Shown piece by piece: positions 26,201 through 34,058 of a stretch of 61,466 nt of DNA. The notes under the pieces are model-generated. The model saw only the letters and a program-made list of their open reading frames with translations. It was not told the DNA's origin and ran no database searches. Position 1 is the first letter of the stretch; each line of letters opens with the position of its first letter. Position numbers and translations under genes: made by a program. Source of the stretch: Bacteroides pyogenes DSM 20611 = JCM 6294 (lineage in GTDB: Bacteria > Bacteroidota > Bacteroidia > Bacteroidales > Bacteroidaceae); contig NZ_ATZH01000029.1 in NCBI RefSeq assembly GCF_000428105.1, positions 1 through 61,466 on the forward strand. The letters run 5' to 3'.

Positions 26201-26264
26201 CGAACTTCGAGACGATGTTCATGGCGCAAAGGTTGATAAAAATAGAGGCTGGCACATCCAATAA
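20286..26264 (+). CDS. Tape measure protein
   Basis: 1992 residues, by far the longest protein. An N-terminal coil (heavy in Ala, Lys, Arg) is followed by a tape-measure domain around 220-400 (ENQRIAMSSILQDAGKATT... VASPFGVMDLNQYSKQLSAY... EANIPMVDKLS), a hydrophobic segment near 590-610 and again around 1515-1560, and long helical repeats. At about 0.15 nm per residue it would set a tail of very roughly 300 nm; this conversion is approximate. Long non-contractile tails indicate a siphovirus. Confidence 0.9.
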   Translation: MANLGNLFYSVYLKDMTDADKEKIRKKVESMTAKLDVTVSSSTIQKAVKAALSGHTFKADITPNIKKSGLGKVDIAANSTNIRKSINDALKGQTFKAHVNMVVDKAKVDDAIKKAFARAGMRYDTTASDLRAAKIAAIQTKAEAAAASSRELTRQRAARAAKAELDLANARDRSSSAARRHVSATLSMNGAMSSQLSIAGQLRNEFLSLYSIYAVQNFLRAVVDIGGELENQRIAMSSILQDAGKATTIFNQIKSLAVASPFGVMDLNQYSKQLSAYSVPYNELYDTMKRLADISAGVGVDMGRIILAYGQIKAAKFLKGTELRQLTEANIPMVDKLSERFSKLEGRIVSAGEVLEMISKKKVTFEDVKDVLWELTDEGGMFNNMQEALSQSVKSKWKNLADAIDIMLGDIAESMGSTLKWTAESLTALAQNWKELVPVIQAAVGAFGAYKAATFMSSRLFGSEYKSITQSILANKRLTAEKLRVEAAYRRLTVAEQQLIATSNKLTYADYEQMAVSGQLTKNKLMLLVAMKKLTAVQAESIALQAKMGRLNVSNSSYIGMMNVGVKALWGSLKNLGAAMVGLINPFTITFAGLELIFTLLHKSGQKADEMNERISELTTKAQEGFKSLTKEAQKFADVDPFNANDASLISSIEKIKTALKDYSPVWAETFNEAFKTDDEGKAVKSLAEQYILLRDALNDTRDAYKLLNDIKGTAEHANETTDGYFDESFSENIKDYIKAEKRVEKVIGRMTGSYIEYSTAMQKVIDKHKDFANAALGKPLKEQLHIIKEYPKALSSLNNELPLMYRDDVFQLRKAWGISKRVLDEDVLPDMEKFMSEYRSRLRAAGWDLDNLNQAQKIAIGLDIRAFLDQFEKMKAHTREFFNERLLEKGFNIKVNVEYTETVQAISDLQKKFNEATDGKFEAQIKVSTDSEKIIEGIQKAYKEAKETTNQLKPILIKAGIDFSGIDAIDLSKLPEWQKQIVSDYRKALGIVRAGDEGSKELGFSLTDTSKDKKDAFAEKMKERVNLLKDAYSEYKKWSGLIGKEEAAKKIKESGIFDSLFKGKEPVNIDNYRDELNKIFNQLDDKTKERRELKVSIQKVLFDIDADAMKEASDKALKEVEEYIAEITKRWDFYKQLYGTTGDKNWAMNIAFSNPTYFDEAATQMVDSLNGRIKAKGLSIDIPFSETKENAKKLFGENNEDLFNLWKAIKERIENGGIDVWKSEAKAMQDYLNEYGTFQQKKLAIEKEYAAKIAEARSKGNVNELRLLENQRDSSLHQVEVNAIKQSVDWGSVFGEFGTMFREQLQPTIDKLRAISLSDEFKSAKLEEQKVLHELIKKLEQSNAVWDGDIFKKVSDDLIAYQSAMRDYIDAQERERQATEALTQAKRALEKAEKSGDSVGARNAQTEIVKTQSALNSASDDVKRFGMQVQETTSDLQSSSSKAVSMFQDLESGLKGLASGNLQGIGEGLMKLDKIFNNGELTKTVGNSIAKGIQSLLGKNSKASKAISEALGNSGFIGAIISAILSILDVLKDGIGALVSSLIDTVLNAANGILKNLLNFNTSVQIFDSIKKGIGGLLDAITWGGFSSWIDTSNAKEVAKTTERLTNSNERLKSAVDNLKDEMSKSGGWKAIDATKQAREDQKKINDQTMQILQTQMGYHGAHHSNEYYWRLGREDYASLNKSLADYKRKNPLAETNANSVYSLADVYKLTPEQMNYIRTYNIEMWEKMLGQGKYNKREFWDNYADLAGKLEEITEALKETLTQTSFDALRNSFVDALLDMDAKAEDFANDFSEYMMKSILNAKISDLLDDELREFYNKWAEYAKSDNEITDAEQKALNNMWNALVQKGIDIRDQVSAITGYAGKDGKQSSGLSKGIQSITEDTAHLLASYINSMRSDLSFVRSIIEQKYGEVGSDYSAYMSNIVGILSSHSSLFETNNAIALAQLQQLSMIVSNTGRSADSNDEILEVVSELRDDVHGAKVDKNRGWHIQ

Positions 26265-26269
26265 AAGGG

Positions 26270-26306
26270 AAAGGGCGGTCTAACAAGTCTTAGATCGCCC
26301 TTTTGT
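26270..26306 (+). terminator. Terminator after the tape measure gene
   Basis: AAAGGGCGGTCTAA (26270-26283) pairs with TTAGATCGCCCTTT (26290-26303), a 14-bp stem with one G-U pair and a short T-run. It ends the middle late transcript. Confidence 0.8.
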
Positions 26307-26395
26307 TATAGATGGCAAAAAATAAGGCTAATAGCGGGACAATAAGATTATAATATGCCGATCACAGATATGTATTCCCCCCCGAAATCTCGTTG

Positions 26396-26779
26396 TTATT
26401 CTTTTTCCATTTCAATATTATATATGGTGGGGTCGTATTTATTTATCTTACCTGTGCCCAAATCGACCAAAAATCCCGGCCAAAACAGTATATTCCATAG
26501 TGCTTTAGTGTTGAATGAGGATTCAACAACGAAAGGAGTATTTTTAAATCCCTCTTTCTTGGCTATTATTGTTTTGTCAGCAAGTTTTTTCTTAATTTTT
26601 ACAGTTGTACTTCCGCCATCTTTTATTTCTGCTAACTTCATATTGTTTGTTCCATCATATAATTTTATACCATTCTCTCCGGTAAAGGTTATAGATTGCT
26701 TGGAACTTGAAAGTAGACTCATGCATGAAGATAATAAGAAAGCAGAAGCTACTAAGATTAATACCTTTTTCATAATCAC
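26396..26779 (-). CDS. Second lipoprotein moron
   Basis: 127 residues. A signal peptide ends LLSSC with lipidation at C19, and no acidic export signal follows (MSLLSSSKQ), so it probably stays periplasmic. The mature part has a PEGA-like strand pattern (ITFTGENGIKLYDGTNN... GGSTTVKIKKKL) and a conserved-looking WNILFWPGFLVDLGTGK segment typical of small Bacteroidetes lipoproteins. It is transcribed against the tail operon from a consensus promoter. A host-modifying or exclusion role is inferred. Confidence 0.75.
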   Translation of the reverse strand: MIMKKVLILVASAFLLSSCMSLLSSSKQSITFTGENGIKLYDGTNNMKLAEIKDGGSTTVKIKKKLADKTIIAKKEGFKNTPFVVESSFNTKALWNILFWPGFLVDLGTGKINKYDPTIYNIEMEKE

Positions 26780-26803
26780 ATGTTTTTAATCGTTAAATAA
26801 TCG

Positions 26804-26834
26804 CAAAAATAAGAATTTATTATTATTGAGCAAA
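26804..26834 (-). promoter_or_regulatory. Promoter of the second lipoprotein moron
   Basis: On the minus strand TTTG (26831-26834), 19 bp and TATTTTTG (26804-26811). A strong autonomous promoter, 25 bp from the start codon. Confidence 0.8.
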
Positions 26835-26975
26835 AAAACAGAACGATAATTTTGTAGAGATTTCCCGCCGCCTTTTATATTTTCCATGTTTTTCAACACA
26901 AACTGTGAGAATGTACGATTTTTAAGATATAATAATCTACTAAATATTGTTTTTATGGTTTTATTTTCTATTTTA

Positions 26976-26999
26976 ATATAGAAAATATTATTATATTTG
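26976..26999 (+). promoter_or_regulatory. Promoter of the tail-tip operon
   Basis: TATATTTG (26992-26999) preceded by ATATAGAAAAT (26976-26986), itself the right arm of an ATTTTCTAT/ATAGAAAAT inverted repeat starting at 26962. The motif recurs at 5647-5657 before another -7 element and may bind a phage activator; no -33 is visible. Confidence 0.6.
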
Positions 27000-27031
27000 C
27001 ATTGAAATAAGATTAAAGTATAAAGCCCATA

Positions 27032-27077
27032 GAGCTTGTTGTGGAGATTGAATGTCTCTGCGGCAGGTTCTTTTTTT
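27032..27077 (+). terminator. Intrinsic terminator in the leader of the tail-tip operon
   Basis: A 16-bp stem rich in G-U pairs (27032-27047 with 27055-27070), loop TTGAATG, followed by seven T. It lies about 25 nt after the predicted start site and 11 nt before the gene at 27088. Confidence 0.7.
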
Positions 27078-27087
27078 ATGTGTGTAT

Positions 27088-27609
27088 ATGAACGAACCGT
27101 ATTCCATTTTGATGCAGAAGATGAAGGGAGGCAGTCCGATAAAGGATTTGGTCGGTGATTTTGATATTGTGTGCGTTGAAATCCCCTTTGAGCCTTTTGG
27201 GGAAACAAAAGATCTTACCACAAGGGATTGGGCGGATGAAGACGGTGAAGACGTATATGTCCCGCAGGTGCTTCGGATAAAAGCTTATGATTGGAAGATA
27301 AAGGCGGCATGCAAGGGCGAGACAAGCGCAAAAGCTATCGACAAGATTACTGCGTTAACTGGATATTTAAGCGGGGCATCAGATGGCAATAGTGCGGAGA
27401 TAAAGATATACAGCTCGCATTTGGACATCGGTCGAAAGAATGTTTACATGAAGAGCGTTGGGGATTTTGAACACTTCAAGGATGCAGCCGGCAATGAGGT
27501 TGTCGAGTTTAGCATCATATTCAGGGTTGCCGACCCTCGAACTCAAATAATCCCCTCGTATAGCATTACAATACCAAAGAAGATAGTTGCGTTAGTTGAA
27601 AAAGTGTAG
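27088..27609 (+). CDS. Distal tail-like protein
   Basis: 173 residues from MNEPYSILMQ. Mixed alpha-beta, with EIPFEPFGETKDLTTRDWADEDGEDVYVP early and beta strands later (VEFSIIFRVADPRTQ). Its position between tape measure and the large tail hub matches Dit-type proteins. The start at 27088 is chosen because upstream in-frame sequence is terminator stem. Confidence 0.55.
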   Translation: MNEPYSILMQKMKGGSPIKDLVGDFDIVCVEIPFEPFGETKDLTTRDWADEDGEDVYVPQVLRIKAYDWKIKAACKGETSAKAIDKITALTGYLSGASDGNSAEIKIYSSHLDIGRKNVYMKSVGDFEHFKDAAGNEVVEFSIIFRVADPRTQIIPSYSITIPKKIVALVEKV

Positions 27610-27613
27610 CGTT

Positions 27614-30586
27614 ATGGCATGGAAAGTTTATGATAAAACAGGTAATACGGTACGGTGTACACTCAAAGGATTAGAGTATAACGGTACATGGATGGGAGCA
27701 TGTTTTGTGGTATGTTCCTTGAAAAGTGCTGTACCTGTTCCTTTTGAGATTGGCGATTATGTCATATATCGTGGCGAGAAGTTTGAGATAAACTATGACC
27801 CTACGGCATTGAAAAAGGCGGCAAGAAAAACTTCGGGAGAAGCGTTTGTCTATGACAATATAAAATTCAACTGGGCGGGTGATGAATTGACACGATGTGA
27901 TTTTCTTGATTACGTGAGGAGTGATAACCGGATACACTTTACTTCTCTACCCAAGTTCAGATTCTTTGCTTCATCCATACAGGATTTGGCTGACCGTATT
28001 CAGGTTAATCTCGACCGCATATACACCGGAGCACAGAAATGGACGGTTGCGGTACATCCTGAATACGTGAGTACAACAAACGTAAATATTGACATAAACA
28101 ATATAAAGGTATGGGGGGCACTGGAACTTCTCAACTCGAAATTCGGAGCGAACTTCGTAATTCGTGGTCGGACAATAACAATCGGTACTGCCGGTATTGC
28201 CGTTGACAAGGTTTTCGGGTACGGGCGTGGGAGCGGTCTGTATGAAATACAACGGACTGCCGATACGGAACAGCAGATTATCACCCGATTGCGGGCATAC
28301 GGTAGCACAAGGAATATGCCTAACAGGTATTACAATAAGCAGTCAAACAGTTCTCTTGCTAATTACTTGCCGAATAATATGGCTGTGGAGAACCTGATGC
28401 TGCCCGATTTCCCAAAGATTACACTTGACCCATATATTGACAGCAAGAACATAGAAGCACTTGGCATCAGGGAAGCAAGCGTTTATTTTGACGGAACCGG
28501 TGATTTGGAAGAAATATATCCCTCAATGGAGGGCATGACTTCCGGGCAGCTGAAAAGTGCAGGTATTTCTGTCTCGTTGGATGTAGGTGATAATGGCAAC
28601 CTTGATGAGATAGCAGCTGCGGAGCAGTTGACAGATGACGGTACAATGGATGGCTTGCAAAACGGACAAGACATTCCTCCTTTTACCATTAAGTTGAAAG
28701 ATGTCGGTTTTGACATAAACGATTATCTGACTTCCGAAACAGCCACCATTAGCATGAAAGACGGCATGTGTGGCGGCAGGGAGTTTGAAATAACAAAATG
28801 CAAAAAAGAGGGCAACAAATATGTGTTGACCTGTAATCGTGTTCTTGACGACGGATTAAAGCTGTATTTCCCGTATAAGGACTATAATATCAAGGCTGGT
28901 GATAAATTTGTCCTGCTCAATATCGATATGCCTGACGTCTATATCCAAGCCGCATCGCAACGATTGCTTGCCGCTGCAAAAGAATACCTTGCAAAGAATG
29001 ACTATGTACGCTATTCTTATGAGCCGAAGGTGGATGATATTTTCATGGCAAGACAGCACGATGAAGCTGTTGCAAGAGGTGAAGCAAGCATACATGACAC
29101 CCTTAAAGAGGGAGATTTGATGCTATTCAGCGATGAAGATCTTGGCATTAATGGGAATATCATAATTGACACCCTTATAATCAAAGAGGGAGAGGACATA
29201 ATACCGAAATATACCATAACACTTCGAGAGGAAAAGAAAGTCGGCTCGATTGAGAAAATCCAAAATCAGATAGATTCTATTATTGGTGGCGGGCAGGGGA
29301 TAGGTGGGCTGAACACCGAACAGGTGCAGTCTATCGTACGTGCATTGGGCAAACGGTTTTTTCTATCTCGACAGGGTGACGACACAGCAGAAGGCTTGAT
29401 AACCTTCCTGAAAGGCTTAACTTCGGAAGGCAAAATCACCTCAAAAGACTTCATCGAAGCCTTGAAAGGCATCCACATCGGAGAGAACGGTAGCGGAGTA
29501 GAAGTATTGCCCGATGGCACAACGCAGGCGGTAGTAGACAGACTATACGTCAAGGTAAAGGCATACTTCGAGACGCTGGAGATAAGAAAGAAGACACATG
29601 TAGGGGGCGAGCAGATACTCTCACCCGCAGGCATGAAGTGTATACGTGTGGAAGAGCACGAGGGGTACTACCGCTGTTTCTTTCTTGCCCGTCAGGACGG
29701 GATAGAGATACACAACGAGTTCACGCCCGGAACGCTGGCAATAAGCAAGGAGGACAACATCAACGAGGGAGCATCAAGCGGAGCCACGAACCGTTACTAC
29801 TGGCGCAAGGTGGTAGCGGTAGGCAGGGACTACATAGACCTTAGTAAGACACACTGCGACCAAGACAGCAATGCCCCCGCAGCGGGGGATGATATAGTAG
29901 GCTTGGGACACGAAACGGACATCGCCCGTCAGGGAGCTATTGTGCTCTCTTCCGTCAGCGAGAAAGCCCCGTCCATCACCTTCTACGCAGGCATCAACAG
30001 CTATTCCCTGCTTCATAAGGAGATAATAGAATTAGGTTACGACAAGGTGACAGGTAAGCCGTATCAGAGGATATACGGTGACTTCTACGCAGGTGCGAGG
30101 GATAAGAGCACGTACATGGAATACACACCGGAAGGTGGAGTTAAGATACGCGGCATTGTGAATATCGGTAACGGCTCTACGGGCGCAAGCAACCTTACAG
30201 ACCTGCCGCAAGAGGTGGAGAAAATCATCCCTCCCGTTTGGGACATATACGCTGTGAACGTCATAGAGGGCGCACCTGTTGACGTGAATACAAACCAAAA
30301 GCTCGCCGAGCTTGGAGACGGTGCGGTAGACTTGCGGGCAAAGTTCGTCCGTAACGGTCAGGATGTGACGGAGGTAATGAAAAGAAGCACGCTAAGGCTC
30401 TATGAGTTCAAGCGCATTAACCCTCTGGGACACGATGATAACAACCTATCGGATGAGGACTGGTACGAGGCGAATAAAGGAAAGGATGTATACCGCCTTA
30501 CTCCCGGTGATGTGATGTGGGCGTGTAACCTTGTGGCGGTGTTTGATGAAGATATATTGGAAAATGAGTATAAAAAACTAAAATAG
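27614..30586 (+). CDS. Tail hub / tail-associated protein
   Basis: 990 residues from MAWKVYDKTG. The N-terminal 400 residues have the beta-rich hub character of gp27-like/Tal proteins (LEYNGTWMGACFVVCS... VPFEIGDYVIYRGEKFEINYD), followed by a long fibrous region (GLTSEGKITSKDFIEALKGIHIGENGSGVEVLPDG). The C-terminal half (from about 29300) is visibly more GC-rich than the N-terminal half, suggesting recombination inside the gene. It forms the tail tip and may carry a peptidoglycan-active segment, which I could not identify. Confidence 0.6.
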   Translation: MAWKVYDKTGNTVRCTLKGLEYNGTWMGACFVVCSLKSAVPVPFEIGDYVIYRGEKFEINYDPTALKKAARKTSGEAFVYDNIKFNWAGDELTRCDFLDYVRSDNRIHFTSLPKFRFFASSIQDLADRIQVNLDRIYTGAQKWTVAVHPEYVSTTNVNIDINNIKVWGALELLNSKFGANFVIRGRTITIGTAGIAVDKVFGYGRGSGLYEIQRTADTEQQIITRLRAYGSTRNMPNRYYNKQSNSSLANYLPNNMAVENLMLPDFPKITLDPYIDSKNIEALGIREASVYFDGTGDLEEIYPSMEGMTSGQLKSAGISVSLDVGDNGNLDEIAAAEQLTDDGTMDGLQNGQDIPPFTIKLKDVGFDINDYLTSETATISMKDGMCGGREFEITKCKKEGNKYVLTCNRVLDDGLKLYFPYKDYNIKAGDKFVLLNIDMPDVYIQAASQRLLAAAKEYLAKNDYVRYSYEPKVDDIFMARQHDEAVARGEASIHDTLKEGDLMLFSDEDLGINGNIIIDTLIIKEGEDIIPKYTITLREEKKVGSIEKIQNQIDSIIGGGQGIGGLNTEQVQSIVRALGKRFFLSRQGDDTAEGLITFLKGLTSEGKITSKDFIEALKGIHIGENGSGVEVLPDGTTQAVVDRLYVKVKAYFETLEIRKKTHVGGEQILSPAGMKCIRVEEHEGYYRCFFLARQDGIEIHNEFTPGTLAISKEDNINEGASSGATNRYYWRKVVAVGRDYIDLSKTHCDQDSNAPAAGDDIVGLGHETDIARQGAIVLSSVSEKAPSITFYAGINSYSLLHKEIIELGYDKVTGKPYQRIYGDFYAGARDKSTYMEYTPEGGVKIRGIVNIGNGSTGASNLTDLPQEVEKIIPPVWDIYAVNVIEGAPVDVNTNQKLAELGDGAVDLRAKFVRNGQDVTEVMKRSTLRLYEFKRINPLGHDDNNLSDEDWYEANKGKDVYRLTPGDVMWACNLVAVFDEDILENEYKKLK

Positions 30587-30587
30587 T

Positions 30588-33500
30588 ATGGCAACAAAAT
30601 CGACAATTACAACGATTCCCGACCGCATGGACGGTCAACCTCCCCGCCTGCTACCCAACGGTAACTTGGCGGTATTCGATAACACACAACAGGTATGGGT
30701 GGATTCAGGTGTACGCATTGTCCCGGAGGATGATGCTAACGCTGTGAAGTATTTCATATTGACAACTAACAGCGTCGCTCCGCAGGCTCCGACAAAGCAA
30801 ACGGGCTGGGGCACGATAGACGAACTAAACAACAGTCTGCGACAGGCGGGATGGGATGAAAACCCCGTATCCCCTACGGAAGCGAAGCGGTTCTGCTGGA
30901 TAGCCATATACGGGCGTTCGAATGTCCTCGATCCTGTGGCATCCGCAGCGAAGAAAAACTCTGTCTTCAAGCCAAAATACACGCTCAACACGGTAGCCCT
31001 ATGGAGCAACTACGCACCCTCACCGGTGATTACGGTAGAAGCCGGAAAGATAATCATTACCAACCCCGACGGCACGCAGATTGAGCAGGAGTTCGCCACA
31101 TCGGAAAGCACGGATGCCCTGTTGAAACTCATTCAGGGCTTGCAGAAGCAGGTCGACAAGGCGGTGTACGCCTATCAGGGAAAAGGTGCACCTATTATGG
31201 ATGGGAACCCTACCAATACTTGGTTATATGACGCGGAGGGACAACCCATCACCCAACCCAACCTGATTGCGGACGTGTACGGTACGCATGTGGGAGATAC
31301 CTACACCGATTTGGATACGACAGTATCGTATATCTTCGTATTGCGTCCCGGCGCATCGGCTTCCGACCCTGCATCGTATCAGTGGGAGGCGATTCAGAAC
31401 ACAGCTCTGACGAAAGCCCTTGCGGACATAGCTAAGATGGGCAGGGAGAAGCTGACTATCCACACAGAGAAGCCGTTGGGCGGATATAAGAAAGGGGACA
31501 TCTGGCTGAAAGACGAGAATACCCGGCTGTGGGCTATCCGTGACAATACGACCTTTGCGGACGTGGACTGGATAAACCCGTATGTCAGCGCGACGGACTT
31601 CGAGGCATTCAAAAAAGAATACCAGAAGCTTTCACAGCAGTTTGATACTGCGAAGAAAAGCATCAAGGACTTGACGGATGCGATGAATGGCGTAGAGAAC
31701 GGAGTAGCGGACGCTTTCCGTGACAATATAATCACCGAAGCCGAGCGTCGCGATTTGAGCGAGCTATCCAAGAAGTTGGACATTGAGCAGGCGCAATTGC
31801 AAAGCAACGTCAACTACATACTTGACAACGAGTTCTTGCCGGCTGATTTAAAGTCGGAACTCACAACGAAGTCGAAGAAACTCCTTGCGGCAAGTACGGG
31901 CAGCATCGACAAGCTGCAAGAATCAATCGCAACCGCTATTGCTGATAATAAGATAACCGAGCAGGAGCGAGCCGATTACAATGCGAAGTATCAGGTTTAC
32001 GTAGCTGACGTCAAATCGTTGACGGACTGCATAGATAAGTGCAGGCAAGCGATTGACAAGAAGATTAAACAATCCGCAATAGACGGTGTACAGGTGGGCG
32101 GGCGCAACCTGCTCACCCTCGAACACTTGAAGCGGGTAAAGATGTATATAGGAGAATCCGATGATCCAAGATATTATTTTCAAGGCTCTTGGAGTAATAT
32201 GTATAATAAAAATGTCTTGCCGGGTGGAACAACGAATTTTCATTTTCTCGTTACTAATAACGAAATAGCGTTCCAAAATGGCTCTTATTATACATTCTCT
32301 TGTGAATACCTTTCTGATGAAACATCGACCGGAAGAAATATCGCCTCAATCTTCTTTTACTACGGGGACGGGACGAAAGAACCTATCGGAAACATTCTTT
32401 CCAACCCGACCGGAGGCGGGAAAAAAGCCGGAAAGATTGTAAGGACAAGCAACCCGCTCAGAGTTCTTAAAGGTGTAGGGGGAGAATATGGTACGAATGG
32501 CAACGCCTTAATGAACATCCAATTGGAAAAAGGCAACAAGCCCACCTCTATACAGCCCGCTCCGGAGGACTTCGAAGCCCGCATCACGAACGCCAAGTCC
32601 GAAGCCGACAAGGCGAATGCCCTGCTGTCAGATATCGCCAACGATTCCAAGCTCACCCCGACCGAAAAGCGGGAAGCATCGCGCGAGTGGGAAGAAATAA
32701 AAATCGAGAAAGCGAAAAACGTAGGGCTGGCGGACAAGTACAAGGCGAGCAAAACAGCCTACGAGAATGCTTACAATGCCCTCAATTCATATATCACACC
32801 GCTGCTCGCTGACACATCGGCAACAAGCGACATCAACAAGACAGAGTTCGCTAACAAGTTCAAGGCTTATTACGAGGCTCGTGAGGCTCTCCTTGTCGAA
32901 GTGCAGAGTAAATTCGACAAAAAAACATCTGACGGCATTGCGGAAGCAAAAGCTATCAAGATGCCCGAAATCGATCCGGTGACAAAGAACTGGAAGCTGT
33001 GGGACGACGAGCAGAAAAAACTCGTCGACAGCGGATTGTCCTCGAAAGGCGATAACGGAAACTCTCCTTACATATCCGAGCGCACAAAAACATGGTGGGA
33101 GTATGACGCAGAGAACCCGACCGCACAGGTCGAGGGCGAAAAGAGGGGCTACAAGGATACGGGCATTAAAGCGGATGGGGTAGCGGTGCGTCCGAATCTA
33201 ACGAAAGAACCTGTTAATATCACAGGAGACAACCCAAATAGAGCGGTGGATCTGCTGTCTGATAAATTTCTCGGAAGACGTGTCTTCCTTGTAAGGGGAA
33301 AGCGTAGTACTGACCCGGTCTACTTTGGGGAATATGTTACAACTGAGGACAATGAGCAGTTATTTTTTTCCATATATTATAAAAATGAAAATATGGAAGA
33401 AACGCATAGAAGAGCTTATGTAATTCTTTATGACAGTAAAAGAGTTAAAGTATATGGGAGGGTAGATTTGCAAAAATCAAGCGAATGGCAGAGGGTAATC

Positions 33501-34058
33501 AGCAAGGCAATAATTCCGGAGAAAGGAACCTTTTTGCGTTTTTATGTATACTACCCGAACAATAACGACGGCATAGCATCAGACGCAACGACAATATATT
33601 ACGCCGCTCCGAAAATCGAGCGTGTCCTTCCCGGCGAGCCCGAAATCCCCACCGCTTACATCCCGCATGTAGAAGACTTGAAGGGCGAAACGGGAGAAGC
33701 GGGTGAATCGTCATTAGATGTCGATATAACCGTTCGTGGCAGGTTCCACACCAGCTGGGAGCAGGCGGACGAATCAGGGCAGATACTCGACATGCCTCGT
33801 CCTGTGCGTTCTGTTGTGAACGGAGTAAGGATTGGCGGCAAGGACTATGTGCAACTCAAAGCCCGCATCACCTACGGCCTGAAAGACATCACGGCAGTAG
33901 CGATGAACAATGGCGGAGCGTTTAAGTGGCTGGTGAACGGTCAGGTAGTTGCAAGCAATACCGACACGCTGAATGTGGGAACCGAGTATGCCGACGGCGT
34001 GGATGACAATGTGGAGTTCAAGTACGATGATACGAACATTAAGCAGTGGATACAATGA
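30588..34058 (+). CDS. Large modular tail fibre protein
   Basis: 1156 residues with alternating modules. Helical segments (TDAMNGVENGVADAFRDNIITEAER... and a second DSKLTPTEKREASREWEEIK block) flank beta-sandwich inserts, one following GGRNLL (about residues 518-650) and one at about 868-1008. Both end in a carbohydrate-binding-module style (LEKGNKPTSIQPAPEDFE; PGEPEIPTAYIPHVEDL). A GETGEAG collagen-like step follows. The inserts are markedly more AT-rich than the rest. It probably recognises capsular polysaccharide or another surface glycan. Confidence 0.7.
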   Translation: MATKSTITTIPDRMDGQPPRLLPNGNLAVFDNTQQVWVDSGVRIVPEDDANAVKYFILTTNSVAPQAPTKQTGWGTIDELNNSLRQAGWDENPVSPTEAKRFCWIAIYGRSNVLDPVASAAKKNSVFKPKYTLNTVALWSNYAPSPVITVEAGKIIITNPDGTQIEQEFATSESTDALLKLIQGLQKQVDKAVYAYQGKGAPIMDGNPTNTWLYDAEGQPITQPNLIADVYGTHVGDTYTDLDTTVSYIFVLRPGASASDPASYQWEAIQNTALTKALADIAKMGREKLTIHTEKPLGGYKKGDIWLKDENTRLWAIRDNTTFADVDWINPYVSATDFEAFKKEYQKLSQQFDTAKKSIKDLTDAMNGVENGVADAFRDNIITEAERRDLSELSKKLDIEQAQLQSNVNYILDNEFLPADLKSELTTKSKKLLAASTGSIDKLQESIATAIADNKITEQERADYNAKYQVYVADVKSLTDCIDKCRQAIDKKIKQSAIDGVQVGGRNLLTLEHLKRVKMYIGESDDPRYYFQGSWSNMYNKNVLPGGTTNFHFLVTNNEIAFQNGSYYTFSCEYLSDETSTGRNIASIFFYYGDGTKEPIGNILSNPTGGGKKAGKIVRTSNPLRVLKGVGGEYGTNGNALMNIQLEKGNKPTSIQPAPEDFEARITNAKSEADKANALLSDIANDSKLTPTEKREASREWEEIKIEKAKNVGLADKYKASKTAYENAYNALNSYITPLLADTSATSDINKTEFANKFKAYYEAREALLVEVQSKFDKKTSDGIAEAKAIKMPEIDPVTKNWKLWDDEQKKLVDSGLSSKGDNGNSPYISERTKTWWEYDAENPTAQVEGEKRGYKDTGIKADGVAVRPNLTKEPVNITGDNPNRAVDLLSDKFLGRRVFLVRGKRSTDPVYFGEYVTTEDNEQLFFSIYYKNENMEETHRRAYVILYDSKRVKVYGRVDLQKSSEWQRVISKAIIPEKGTFLRFYVYYPNNNDGIASDATTIYYAAPKIERVLPGEPEIPTAYIPHVEDLKGETGEAGESSLDVDITVRGRFHTSWEQADESGQILDMPRPVRSVVNGVRIGGKDYVQLKARITYGLKDITAVAMNNGGAFKWLVNGQVVASNTDTLNVGTEYADGVDDNVEFKYDDTNIKQWIQ

